Assembly: GCA_964019155.1 (NCBI GenBank)
Contig: OZ025239.1
Coordinates: forward strand, 108,679,085-108,743,084
From: Osedax fenrisi
Lineage: Eukaryota; Annelida; Polychaeta; Sabellida; Siboglinidae
Length of the DNA: 64,000 bases
Direction of reading: 5' to 3'
In this document: piece after piece, positions 49,017 through 61,600 of the stretch
Position numbering within the stretch: the first letter of the stretch is position 1
How the letters are laid out: each line of letters opens with the position of its first letter
Program-made: the position numbers and the translations under genes
The notes under the pieces: model-generated
The model's database searches: none
What the model was told of the DNA's origin: nothing
Seen by the model: only the letters and a program-made list of their open reading frames with translations

Positions 49017-50668
49017 ATGTCCGCTAGCTTAACCACGCCCACCCGTCTGATGTCTACATGGGTGCTATGTCTAGTGGTATCGGCTGTGCTATGGCAGAGA
49101 AGCGAGGCTATGCCCGCAGTCTCCCATACATCAGCTGATTTAGGATCTCAGAACGAAGATATAGTATGGGTGGTGCCTTACCAGCTTGCACATAATGGTC
49201 AGTATCACTATTATCACAGTAGTTATGATATTATTAATGTAAATATACATATATATATATACACACACGCATATATATTAATGTATATTACTATAGTTTC
49301 ACAAATAGTTTATTATTTGATAATTTTATAATAAACTGTACATTTTTAATTTACACGTCAATACTAATAATTTAGTCAATAATTCCCAATCAATAAACTC
49401 TCTTCCTCCCTATACAGATGCCACCGATACTCTGGAAGGTTTTTGTACCATATCGTTAATCGAGTACTATGAGAAAGTACAATTAGGTAACGATGTACCG
49501 AGTATACCGATTACTCTAGGAACGATGTGTTTATCTTGTAAGACGTGTACACTTGAAGGAATGCCATGTGTTATCCGTAGTTTGGGGTCAGTACATATCG
49601 CATACACATATATTATATAATGTTAACAAAACCTGTAAAGCAATATTTTCTATAATATTTAATAATAATATATTCTTTAAAATATATAAATAATAATTGT
49701 ATCAAACTCCATTTTATCGCATATGATTATATTATATAATTAATTATTAGAATTAATAAGTATTATTATTATTTGTAGGGGATAGAAGGGAGTAGTGGAG
49801 GATATTTTGTATGACTTTGTAGAATTGTAATATATCTATGAATAGTTGATGTTATAATTTCATATTTTCAAATGTAATAGAATATGTATCGTTGTATATT
49901 ATAGCTATTTTAATTTTTACGTTAACTCATATATTTCTAAATATTAATATCAGTTTAGTTACACTCAAAAAAGAACGAAAAAATAGCGCAAGAAGGGAGT
50001 AGTGGATTTTAGTACCAAAATAAAGCAATAGGTGTCTCGCTATATATTCGATTCATTTTTTCAGTTTTTATTATTTTAATAATATATAGTTATTATATTA
50101 TTTATTATTTTGTAATATTCACGCCGACGCACGCATTTTATTTAAGATTTAGATTTTAAAAATTGTGAACAAAAATTAATGAAAAAAAGTTGACCTATAT
50201 TACTCTATTTTGATTGGTTTATTTTCATCCACTATATCCTTCTCAGTCCACTATACCCATTTGAATATGGTACTTTAGAATACCTATATCTTTTTACTAA
50301 TACAATATTTTCATATACTATAAACATAACTTAATAGATAACAAATTATATGTTATTAATATATAAGAAAATATGTATATATAATTAATAATCAATGCAG
50401 TACAGTACATTTCCAAAACCGGTTTTTATGGAATTTTGAAAAAAAAATATTATGTAATTAATTAAATATATTGATTAATTTTGAAAAAAAATTACTCATT
50501 GTTGTCGATATTGTAATTGTCTAAATATTTTGTATATATCTTTTTTTTGTATCTATGACCATTTTCGCATAAATGTAAATTACCACTACTCCCTTCTATC
50601 CCATAATAATCATAATACGTAACTAATATAATTATTATTCACACAGACAAGGAGAACAATGCAAATAA
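49017..50668 (+). CDS. small secreted cysteine-rich protein, copy B
   Basis: Function unknown. Exons 49017-49197, 49418-49586 and 50647-50668 give 123 residues. Signal peptide core WVLCLVVSAVLW, cut likely after QRSEA. The mature chain contains GFCTISLIEYYEKV, MCLSCKTC, GMPC and C-terminal GQGEQCK, six cysteines in spacing C-x~32-C-x2-C-x2-C-x6-C-x~11-C. Splice sites: gtcagt / tacag and gtcagt / cacacag. Intron 2 (49587-50646) contains an 826-bp MITE that does not touch the splice sites. Intact frame with conserved ends argues for a working gene. The cysteine pattern did not match a domain I can name. Confidence 0.85.
49778..50603. mobile_element. Tc1/mariner-type MITE in intron 2 of copy B
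   Basis: Terminal inverted repeats GGGATAGAAGGGAGTAGTGG, perfect over 20 bp (49779-49798 and 50583-50602). TA target duplications at 49776-49777 and 50604-50605. Block C shows the uninterrupted site near 63020 (reverse strand TTTGTAATAATCATAATACG). The interior is AT-rich, non-coding, and repeats GAAGGGAGTAGTGG once at about 49992-50005. No transposase. Confidence 0.95.
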
Positions 50669-51147
50669 ACGAGAACAATCATACACAGATAATCATTAAG
50701 TTATAGAGGATACATACATTATCACGTGATTAGATATAGTTAATACGTTATTAGGATATTGATGTGAAATATTATTATATTATTGTTTTTACATAAAGAT
50801 GTGTAATTATATATAAATTATATAATATAATATATAATTAATTGTATATTATATATTATATATGTTATATATAATATACATATATTTTTATAACATAATT
50901 AATTTGACAAATGTGTCATTTCTATTATTACATTTTTATATTCGGCAACAAATATTGATGAAACAATAATTCATTTGAATATATGTATTTTTACAAATTT
51001 AATAAATTTATATTTAATTAATAACAAATAATTTTAAATTATTGTAGTTATTATTAAAGTTTATATATGTCGATTGATTGATAATTTATTTAAGTAAATT
51101 TATAGTCGAAATATATAATAGAAAGTATAAAGTATACATATATTCTA

Positions 51148-52318
51148 ACGATAACATACATTCTAGAAATAATCAAAGAATAATAAGAAATTAAAAAAAG
51201 TAATGAAATTAAAACGTTTTATAGTTACCGTAAAATAAATGAATAATAATAGAAAATAAAAATAAATTATATAGTAAAAATAAAGACAGATTATCTAAAA
51301 ACAGAAATAAAATACATTATTTTCTAAATAGTATCGAAATTTCTACTTTAATTATATTTAATTATTATTATCTTTATAACTTTTAATAGTAGGTAAACCC
51401 TAATACATTATTAAGTATATAGTTTAATATTTAAATGATAAATTTTAAATATATTACAAAAATAACATGTTAAAAACCAAATAAACAAATACTATAATTA
51501 GACTAAAAATTAATGTACTACTTATCAAAATGTATTACTTTAAAATCTGTAATCTAATGGATTAATAATTTTATATGATTATAGATTTGAAAAATTTAAA
51601 ACCCAAAATTCTACAAAGAAAAATGAACAGAAGAGATAATACAATAACAAAGATACAAATTGAAACATAAATGAAAATAAAATTATAAATTTCTGTTAAA
51701 ATAAAGTTGATTGTCAAAACAGAATTTGTTTATTTAATTTTTTTTAAATTAAACAGATACAGATTTATTTTATCATTATTTAATGAATTCCATGTATTAA
51801 CTGATCTATTATTAATTATATTTATGACTATATTATCATAATTATGTAGTACATTTAATTTTTTACAATTACCTCTAGATCTACAATTATTCGAAATGTT
51901 AAGGATATCAGACATAATATTAATTATATTTGTATAATTATTTAAAAATTTAAAATTGTTTTTAGATTTAATTTTAATCTTCTAAATTCAAGTAATTATA
52001 ATTTAAAATATTCCAATATCTCTTTATATGATTTATAATTAATATTCTTTGAATTAGTATATACAAATTATCTTGTAATTAATATTCTAGTAAATAATCT
52101 TTGCACTATTTTAATTTGGTCTATGAGACTCTGAAATTTACTAACATTTGAAAAAGGTGACCAAATTATGGTTGCATATTATAAAATTCATCTACAATAA
52201 ACTTTATATGCATTTAATAATGCTCTAGAGGATTGTATAGTAATGCATCAAATAATTTGATTCAAAGAAAATATGCTTTTTTTATAAATATTCTGAATTT
52301 TTTATTAAATAAGAGTTT
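51148..52318 (-). pseudogene. AT-rich LINE, 5'-truncated 3' end copy
   Basis: Minus strand: NISNNCRSRGNCKKLNVLHN and RSVNTWNSLNNDKINLYLFN, then about 550 bp of 3' UTR. About 90% like 33370-34555 by eye. Truncated at 52318 after AATAAGAGTTTAT. Confidence 0.8.
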
Positions 52319-52672
52319 ATTAAATTGCTATTTATTAGCTAATTAAATATACACATATATAGTTTATATAATATGTAGGATATAAGCCTATAGGCGTATA
52401 TTTGTATATCTGAAATAAAGTGTTGCATTAGACATAACATATATTTACACCTTCATACATATTTTTTTTAAATTATAGTATGCTATCGTATAATGCATAT
52501 GTAGATACGTTATTTACTACCATCTAACTATTGTCTTCAGTTTCACAGGTTGAACTATGTTGTTATACGTAATTCACATGGACATTTAAACATACTTAAT
52601 AAACCTTTACAAAATTAATTGATACGGTAATACAATATTACGTATTGAGTTTCGTTTGTAAATACGATAATA

Positions 52673-53085
52673 CATAACGGCGATGTAAATATCAGTTATA
52701 TTAATACACTAGTGTGTAAATTGATACGAGCTGGTATCAATTTACATTTACTAAATTTAAAAATGTAAAAATAATATAAAGTTATTTTAGTTTAATAACA
52801 TAATGCAGCAAAGAATAAATAAAACTATACCTATATTCTTTAAGAAAAAATTCTCAATATATATTACAATTTATTATTCGCTATATACCTAATAACGTTA
52901 TTAAGGGTAAATATTATGTATTAATGAATGAATATTTATTTACTGATTATTGAATTAATATACAATATAATATAGAAGGTTATTCTGAAGCTATATAGCT
53001 ATACGTATATATGAAGCTTATATTAAAAATATCCTTAAAACACAAATATCAAATATTTAAAATATAATAATAATGAATTTAGAAA

Positions 53086-53116
<31 letters not shown>

Positions 53117-53172
53117 GGTGTAATACATGATATTTATATCGAATATACACATTAATAATAATAATAATAACC
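52673..53172 (+). repeat. probable 5' region of the AT-rich LINE family
   Basis: Parts recur at 46314-46492 and 25595-25841. A hairpin with 12-bp arms GTAAATTGATAC lies at about 52719-52748, and a run of about nine ATA units at 53091-53115. Directly followed by endonuclease codons at 53185. Confidence 0.5.
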
Positions 53173-53363
53173 GTTAATCAATTGGGACAATATATATTGT
53201 CCAAATTATCCTACATGTTATAATAAGTTTATTGAATGTGTAAGATATAATTATTTTGTACAACATTTTAATTTTCCAACTAGACTTAATAACATACTTG
53301 ACTTTCTATTTACTAACGATAAACTCTTATTATCTAATGTATCTAAAGAACCGAAATTGTGGA
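53173..53363 (+). pseudogene. AT-rich LINE endonuclease, left half of interrupted copy
   Basis: One open stretch reads YFVQHFNFPTRLNNILDFLF followed by TNDKLLLSNVSKEP, the C-terminal part of a LINE endonuclease just before its conserved SDH. The frame is cut at about 53345-53363 by the RTE-like element and continues at 56546. Confidence 0.88.
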
Positions 53364-53806
53364 CATTTGTGGAGAGCTCAGTTTACGTAGGATCCTCGGC
53401 CCACATTTCTTCATCTATATCCGTAATTGATATGATGATGTGGTGATGATAACTTCAATCCACCGGCTCCCCAGGTTGCGGATAGGGGAACGGCAATTAG
53501 ATATAATGGTTAGCTGCGAATAATCAATTAGCAGTGCCGGACAAAATCATGGTTGCCCTTTGGCAAGGCAACGTACCTGTTAGCCACCCACGCAGAGTTA
53601 CGCAAATGTGTATGGAGTGGCGACCGCACATTTTATCTAGCCATCGAAAGTAAACCGTGACAATACAACACAACAATTATCTATCCCGCATCGCTCGTCG
53701 CGCGGAACAATGAGCGCATCCTGCAATACCACCTCAGGTTGCAGTCGAAAATTTAATTACTGAGAAAAAAAAGAGAAAGAGAAAAGAAAAGAAAAATAAA
53801 AATAAA

Positions 53807-54598
53807 ATGAAAACTGTACAACTATTAAATGCAACTAAAAGATTTAAAATCGGATCATTGATTACACAAACACTTCAAAAAGTATATAAAATCCCAGAAT
53901 TGATAGCCTCAGCTGAATTAACTGGACAAGATATTATTTCCATTCAAGAACATAGATTCATACATGAAGATACCGACTTCAAAGAACATACTTATGATAA
54001 ATGTAAACTATTAACTCTATCAGCCTGGAAGAATAGCATAAATGCCGCAACTGGTGGAATTGGAATGCTCGTAAGCAGCCAAGCTTATAACACAATCGCT
54101 AGTGTCGAAATGATATCACCTAGAATTATGATAGTGAACTTTCAAGGAAATCCACATACGTCGGTGATCTCATGTTACAGTCCAACAAATATTAGTGACG
54201 AAAAAGAAGCTGAGATATTCTATACAAAACTTACATGTTTAACAAGACAGATACCAAAGCATAATGTTCTAATAATAGGAGGAGACTTAAATGCACACCT
54301 CAGAAAAGACAGTGGATATAAATATGCCTATCATCAAACTACAAATCGAAATGGCCAAATGCTAAAAGACTATCTTCAAGAAAATAATATGCTATGTCTA
54401 AACACTCATTTCCAGAAATGACATGGTCAATTATGGACGCACAATCCTCAAATGATTTTAAATCACAGATTGACTTCATAATAATAAATAAGAAATGGAA
54501 GAATAGTGTAAAAAACTGCAGAGCTTACAACTATTTTAATAGCATTGCGTCTGATCACCGTATAATAACAGCAGATATAAAATTAAGTCTATGAGCTA
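53807..54598 (+). pseudogene. RTE-like endonuclease domain
   Basis: Apurinic-type endonuclease that nicks the target. IIISIQEHR-like motif (DIISIQEHRF), SPRIMIVNFQG, ISCYSPTN, VLIIGGDLNAHL, then after a frameshift near 54410 QIDFIIINKKWKN and SIASDHRIITADIKL. All catalytic blocks (E, D-x-N, SDH) are visible, but the frameshift separates SDH from the rest. Confidence 0.88.
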
Positions 54599-54728
54599 AT
54601 AAAAAGAAAAATAGTAAATAAAAACCATATGACTGGACAAGACTGACACATGATACTGAAATTAGAAATGCATTTATTGTAACAGTGAAAATAGATTATT
54701 ATGCCTTCAACATTTTGATGCAGAAAAT

Positions 54729-56535
54729 ATGTTATCTGCAAGTACAAGATATACATATTTTGAAAAGTCATGCAAAGATGCAGCCAATAAAGTAATTCCG
54801 TTAAAACCCAAATTAAAGAAACGAATACCCTGGGAAACCGACAAAATCTGTCAAAAACGTGACATACCTCACAAAGCAGCACAACTGAAAGACAGCTCGA
54901 CTACACAGATGAATATCAACACATTTATAAATGCTCAAGAATCTTTAGTTAAATCATATGATTTAGAACAACAAAATTACATAAATAAAAATATATATGA
55001 AATCCAAAATGCGGCCACAAATAAGAAATCTGCACTAGCCTGGGAAACAATAAATTAAATCAGCGGAAGAAAGAAATCAAATAAATCTAAACTAAAAGCA
55101 AACAATGATAATGAATGAATACAACTTTGGCATAAACATTTCAAAGATTTACTTGGCAAGAATATTCAATCGACAATTCATAGTAAAAATTCAGATCATA
55201 CATTGAAAAATCTTGATATAAAAATCGGTCATTTCACGGAAGAAGAAGTTATCAAAGCTACAAATAATATATCAAAATATATATAACCTGATGTTATTAA
55301 ACAGGATTAGACCTTAAATTGATCCAATCCTAAGAAAAAATCAAAATGGCTTCCGAACAAATAGATCAACAACTGGACAAATACTGACTATCAGACGAAT
55401 TTTAGAAGGAGTCAAATCTAAAAACCTGCCACTAACTCTACTATTTATTGACTTTTCAAAAGCTTTTGACACGATAAATCGAAAAAAGATGAAAGAAATA
55501 CTTTTAAAGTATGGTATACCAGAATAGATAGTTTGTGCAATTATGTTGCTCTACAAGAATACTCGTTCAATGGTTCGCTCACCAGATGGAGATACACCTT
55601 ACTTTGAAATCACAACTGGAGTCTTACAGGGTGATACACTTGCGCCATTCCTCTTTATAATCTGTCTCGATTATATTCTGAAGACGTCATTGGATAATAA
55701 TCGAGAGCTAGGTTTTACTCTAACATAGAGAAAGAGTAGACGATATCCCGCTGAAAAAATTACCGATACGGACTACGCTGATGATATCGCCGTAACAAGT
55801 AATACTCTGAAAGATGCTAATACATTATTACTGAAAATAGAATCAGCCGCCAAAGAAATTGGACTTTGCATTAACACTGAAAAAACTGAATATATCAATA
55901 TCAATCAGGATAATCAGAATAACAACATGCAAATGAAAAGTATCTGTGGAAATATAATAAATGAAGTAGAAGATTTTAAATATCTAGGAAGCTATATTAT
56001 ATCAACTAAAAGATATGTTAATATAAGGATTGCTAAAGCCTGGGCAGCATTAAATAGTATGAATACAATCTGGAAATCAAAACTAAGTACAAATTTTAAA
56101 AGACATTTTTTCAGAGCGGCAGTCGAATCAGTGCTCGTTTACGGTTCTGTAACCTGGACTCTAACAACCTCGTTAGAGAAAAAGATTGATAGAACATACA
56201 CACGCATGCTCCGAGCCGTAACAAATAAGTCCTGGCGAGATCATCTAACAAATGAGCAATTATATGGCGATATTACAAAAATTAGTAAATCTATAAGCAT
56301 GCAAAGGCTGAGGTTCGCTGGTCACTGCTGGAGAAGCAAAGATGAAGTAGCGAGCGACCTGATACTCTGGCAACCACAGCATGGTAACCGTTCGCGTGGA
56401 CGACCAGCGAAGACGTACATAGATCAACTGCGGGATGATACCGATCTGCTAACGACAGACGAAATAAAGACGGCGATGAATGATAGAGAAGGTTGGAGGA
56501 AGTATGTCATGGACTACCGAGCAAGCTCGACCTGA
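54729..56535 (+). pseudogene. RTE-like reverse transcriptase domain
   Basis: Connector 54729-55058 (LKKRIPWETDK). Polymerase blocks: NQNGFRTNRSTTGQILTIRR, FIDFSKAFDTI (motif A), TTGVLQGDTLAPFLFIICLD (motif B), TDYADDIAVTS (motif C), VEDFKYLGSYI, RAAVESVLVYGSVTWTL, RMLRAVTNKSWRDHLTN, LRFAGHCWRS and RSRGRPAKTYIDQLRDDTD. A deletion near 55290-55320 removes the early polymerase region, and stops occur at about 55525 and 55726. Nonfunctional but catalytic residues remain. Confidence 0.9.
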
Positions 56536-56563
56536 TAAGTAAGGTAAAGAACCCAAATTTGGA

Positions 56564-57000
56564 TTAAATCAGTACATTAGTGATCATTTTATTTTTTCCT
56601 TCAATATGTTATCAAGTTCAAATAGTATAACTAATACTATACAACCAAACTTTAACAAAAATAAATTTTCTTGAAATGTACTTTTTATTAAAAAATATAC
56701 AATGGGAAAAAAAACTCTCATATGGAAATGATATTAATGAAATTATAGATATTTGCTATACAACTATATTAAATATCTATGATAAAACAGTTACAATGAC
56801 AACATGTATTACTAATACAAGTAAATACCCAAAATATATACACTCTATTCAATTAAAATGTTTACGAAATTTTAAATATAGGAATAAGTCAATTATTCAT
56901 CACAATAAGTGGCGAGAATCACAAACTCTTCTACATTATAATATTAATAATATTTTTTTTGAATAGAGAGTATAAGGTTATCAATTCTAATTATAAATCA
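56564..57000 (+). pseudogene. AT-rich LINE endonuclease/connector, right half of interrupted copy
   Basis: The target duplication copy (56546-56563) continues in frame through YISDHFIFSFNM, restoring the SDH motif. Then YPKYIHSIQLKCLRNFKYRN and NKWRESQTLLHY, the endonuclease-polymerase connector. It ends near 57000. Confidence 0.85.
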
Positions 57001-57051
57001 TTATTCTATAAATATGTTAATTCAAGATGTTCATCTCACAATGAAATATCT

Positions 57052-57150
57052 CCGATACCAGTAGACATAGTACCCATATTTTAGCTGTTTTACGATTTGT
57101 AATTACCTCATGATATGTGTATAACTTCATCTGTCAGAGATAATCAGCTA
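57052..57150 (-). pseudogene. relic of a fourth secreted-protein gene copy (exon 1 and promoter fragments)
   Basis: CCGATACCAGTAGACATAG and ACCCAT match exon 1 of copy A (45869-45900), then the sequence jumps to AGCTGTTTTACGATTTGTAA and GTGTATAACTTCATCTGTCA of the promoter block. The region between, including the ATG, signal sequence start and TATA box, is deleted. Confidence 0.85.
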
Positions 57151-57889
57151 TAACGTCTAAAAATATATTAAAATATAATATATTACTATAAGGCATTTTT
57201 TTATAAATTTATGAAATAATCATATTACTATTATACTATATTATTCCATATTATACTATATGGTATATATATATATAGTATCAAAGTGTCAAATTATGTT
57301 TAACATATATAAATATGTATTATGAATTGTTATAAAATTACAACTGAACAAAAAAAAATTAAAATCAATCTTTAAAACCTAAAATTGTACTATAAATACA
57401 TAATTATTTTTAACATTCAATATCAGTTATTGATTATAATATATAATATATTATATATATATATATAGTATAAAAATATTAAATTAAGTATAATATTCAC
57501 ATATGTATTATACAATTCAAACTGGTTTACAACTGGGTTTTAGTACATCCCTAATATTATGTATATTGAATGTGCATATAAATAGTTATTAAAAAATACC
57601 ACTTGTATTGTTACAATAATTGTATGCAATATTATATTTTATAAAATATAACTCTTATTCCCCAAGCAACCAAACACGTTGCCCGTATAGGTAAAATATA
57701 TAACAACGTTCCAATGTTGTATATATTATAGGTCAAATAAACACTTTGGATATGATTATTTTATGTATTCAATGTATGTTCCAATTTTGTATATTTTATA
57801 GGTCAAATAAACACATTGGATATTACAACAGCGATATCTATTGTGCAATATTATATTTTATAAAATATATCTCTTATCAATAAGAATTA
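57151..57889. other. no gene recognised
   Basis: AT-rich; a segment with GTTCCAAT-TTGTATAT and GGTCAAATAAACAC is repeated at about 57710-57750 and 57778-57815. Confidence 0.6.
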
Positions 57890-58695
57890 TGTTTTATGAG
57901 ACAATGTTTCATAGTATATAATTATTGTTGTATTATAAGTAAGAATTTATTACCAAATATTTAAATATTACCAATATTAAACAAATATTTGTTACTTCAG
58001 TTTAAAATTTACGATAAAAATGTAAACTACAATCGTTCATAATCGAACTTCTACTTGAGTACATATATATTTACTATTTAAGTACATTTAAATACTGTAT
58101 TAAATATCACCAGTAATTATTATAAATCAGTTTATTCTTTATATTTTAATACAAATAAATTTGTTTTTCATAAATATTTACAAAGTTATAATGATATTCC
58201 TGATGTTATTGTGTCCCTAATTTTGTTACACCCTTGTAGCATTTATATGGACATATTTTAACTTATCAGCGATCCGTTTATAAATAATGGTATACGACAT
58301 AGATATGGTATAATCAAAGATGTTATATATGTATAAATGGCTTCACTTCTTAGATTTCTATGGATATAATATACAAATAATTGCATGCACTGTTGTTGTA
58401 GTCATATATATTAGAGTGAGGTACTAGAGTGAGGTCCCGATTCAATATCTATGCTAGTAGTAGTATAGATAAATAATTTGCGAATCTTGAAGAAGATCCT
58501 CCGAAAAATCTCTGGTATAGATTACATTGTAATTCAAATAACATTATGCAATATATGAACATCACTATTTCAGTATTAAATATAATTTAATAAAAATGTT
58601 AATACATTAATTAATTATATTAATATATTTCATTTACAATTATTTAATAGGGTAATTATTGCAATACTATCGTTTAATATATTATTATAATTGTG

Positions 58696-61600
58696 ATTAC
58701 GTGTTTCAACGTGTTTCCTGCTCCATCTCATGGCTACAATGTCCTGCCTGAAGTGCAATGATGTCTCCACTCCTGATGATGCCATTTCGTGTGATGGCTG
58801 TGACAACACTATTCACTACAAATGCCTATACCTATCCTTGCCAGATGAGTGTCGATCCCAGAATATGCCAAAATACTTCAGGGCTAGTTTCTCCCTTCCT
58901 AATATTGTGTTCAAATGTGATGTATGCACTAATACTAACCTATCCACTGGTAATACCTTTATTAATGATAAACTTAACAAATTACAAGTTGGCATTGAGT
59001 CTCTTACTGCCCAATTATCCTCCTTCTCTCCCTATTCTAATGACTCCACTATCCTAGAGTCACTCTCTTCCGCTATCTCATCTCTTCCTGATGCCCTAAA
59101 TAAATCAACAACCAAATCTTTCTCTGCCATTGTCAAATCAAATTTACCTCCATCCCCTTCTACCTCCACCCTACTTAATCCACCCACTATTCACTCCTGC
59201 GCTTCCAAACCATCAATAATCATTGAGCATATCCTACCTGCTGACAGAAACCTTACCTACATAAAATCACTATTTGCCCACCTTCAACTAGACCCCATCA
59301 CCATCACTGACTACTCCTTCATCTCTCACTATGCCAACCTAGTATTATCTTCGTCATGTGCGACCGATACCCTTATTAACTCTAGGTCACTACTTCAGTC
59401 ATCTACCTATAAATCTCTATTCATACGTCAATATATTGACCCTCCAACCATCAAGGCTGGTTGAATTCTCTTCCGTGTATCGAAAGCCCACTGTCATGAC
59501 CTAAAGTGTGTATTTAATAGACGAACCCTTACTTATCAACTTCGATCCCCCCTCACCTCTGGTAGAATTGACTGGAAATCGAATCCCTACCTACCTACTG
59601 ATGTTGAGATTGAGTCTTGGTCTAAATCCTATGACTCTTTCTGTAAATCCTCCCGCACTAATGTTAAACCTTCGAATTGACTAAATACATACTCTCCCAA
59701 TAACTACTCCTTTCTACTCCTCAATGCGAGATCAGTCAGGAATAAAGTAGATTTAATCACTCAATTAATCATTGACTCTAATTGCTCCATATCGGCTATC
59801 ACAGAGACTTGGCTTACAAATGATGACTCTGCTTTAGCATCTCAATTAACTCCCAATGGCTTCACATTACTACTCGCTAACAGACCCACACCTAACCGTG
59901 GTGGCGGTCTTGCCCTGTTGTTCTCCACTGAGCTCAAACTTATTTCCTCTTCCACCCCTAATTTCTCCTCTTGTGAAATGCTGATATGTGACATTCAGTT
60001 CCCCTCCCTATTTACCATTGTGTTTATAATCATCTATCGCCCACCATCATCCAGCATTCGGTCTTTCCTTAATGATCTCTCTACCATTTTAGAATCCATG
60101 TCTTCTTACAACACAATTATTCTTGGTGACTTTAATATTCAAGTGAATACTGATAATCATGCTTCCCTTTCTCTTAAGAAACTTATTTTTGAGCACTCTT
60201 TAACACAACACATTCATTTCCCAACTATATCTAATGGTAACATCATTGATCTTGTTTTATCTCCATCTGACTCCAATTTAATTTCCTCTCCCACCCAAAG
60301 CACTCTAATCTCTGATCACTTCGCTATCCTATTTGATTTACAGTTATCAGTAGTGCACAACACTCGACCTCTAAGATACTTTCGAAACATCTACTCTATA
60401 AATCAACCCTTGTTTGTTAACTCCGTGTTTGATCATATGAATAATATTACATCTCCGCTCTCTGATCCTGACACTCTCTTTGACGCCTTCAACACGGCGC
60501 TATTTAATTCTCTTGACTTTTATGCTCCCTCAACTACTCTTACCCACCGTAATCATCCCAAATCCCCCTGGTTTAACACTGAACTCACCAATATGAGAAA
60601 GTCACTTCGTCGTCTACAGTCCAGTTATGCTTCTACTAAAATGAACTCAGACCTGTGTTCCTTTAAAGTATGTCGCTCATTATACAGGAAAAAACTCCTA
60701 TCCACTAAATCATCATACTTTACTAACTTGCTTTGTAAATATGGCACCTCATCTAAGCAAGCCTACAACCTATCATTCACATTAGTAGGTAAATCAAAAC
60801 CCAGGCACCTTCCTGACCAACCGGATACAGTCCTCTGCTCCTCCTTTGCTAATTTCTTCCAGAATAAAGTATCGAACATCATAGCTACTCTCCCCAATGT
60901 GGATGTTGATATCCTCACTCTCAACTCATATTCACTAGCTTCCCATAATCACTGGACCTCCTTCACTCTCCCTACTCGTCCATATGTGCTCTCTCTAATG
61001 GCATCCCTAAAATCCAATTCCCCACTCGACCCTATTCCCCTTACTTTACTTCGTACCCTTTCGCCATTGCTAATTGAACCCATAACAATGATCATTCATG
61101 CGTCCCTTATTACATCGATCGTACCAAAGTCTATGAAACACTCATATATCACCCCAATTATAAAAAAAACTACCCTTAGCCACTCGAACCTGTCGAGCTA
61201 TCGACCCATCTCCCAGCTTTCATCAATCTCTAAGACCTTAGAGTGAATTGTATCTGCTCAACTTATTCACTATATCACTACCAATTCAATTATTGATAAG
61301 TTTCAAAGTGCTTACTTACCCCATCGGAGCACTGAATCAGCACTGAATCTTATCATTAATGATCTACTAATATCCCTTGACAACAAAGCCCCGTGCTACC
61401 TTGTGTTACTTGACCTATCCAGTGCCTTTGACACTCTAAACCATGACATTCTTTCTTTACGACTCAATGAAATCGGTATTCATGGTCAAGTACACATCTG
61501 GTTTATGTCATTCTTTTCCTTAAGGTCCTCTTCAGTGAAAATTAACTCATCCTTCTCTACCCCGTTTATCAGCACTCATGGTGTTCCACAAGGCTCCGTG

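Larger units (their letters stand above)
48825..51060 (+). repeat. segmental duplication block B (inverted relative to A and C)
   Basis: Homology to block A runs from about 48830 (TAAGTTACG...CCCATAGGTG) through promoter, gene and 3' UTR to about 51060, in the opposite orientation. Confidence 0.88.
53364..56545 (+). mobile_element. RTE-like LINE, near full length
   Basis: About 3.2 kb, flanked by an imperfect target duplication AAAGAACCSAAATT (53345-53363 and 56546-56563). A less AT-rich 5' UTR (53364-53806) precedes an endonuclease and reverse transcriptase. The stop at 56533 is almost at the 3' end: the very short 3' UTR and total length of about 3.2 kb suit the RTE clade. No poly-A tail. 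Frames are broken (see next entries), so this copy is dead. Confidence 0.85.

Noticed and set aside
49778..49800. Apparent exon 3 of copy B right after tttgtag (GDRRE then stop)
   Set aside because: These bases are the terminal repeat of the inserted MITE and are absent from copies A and C.
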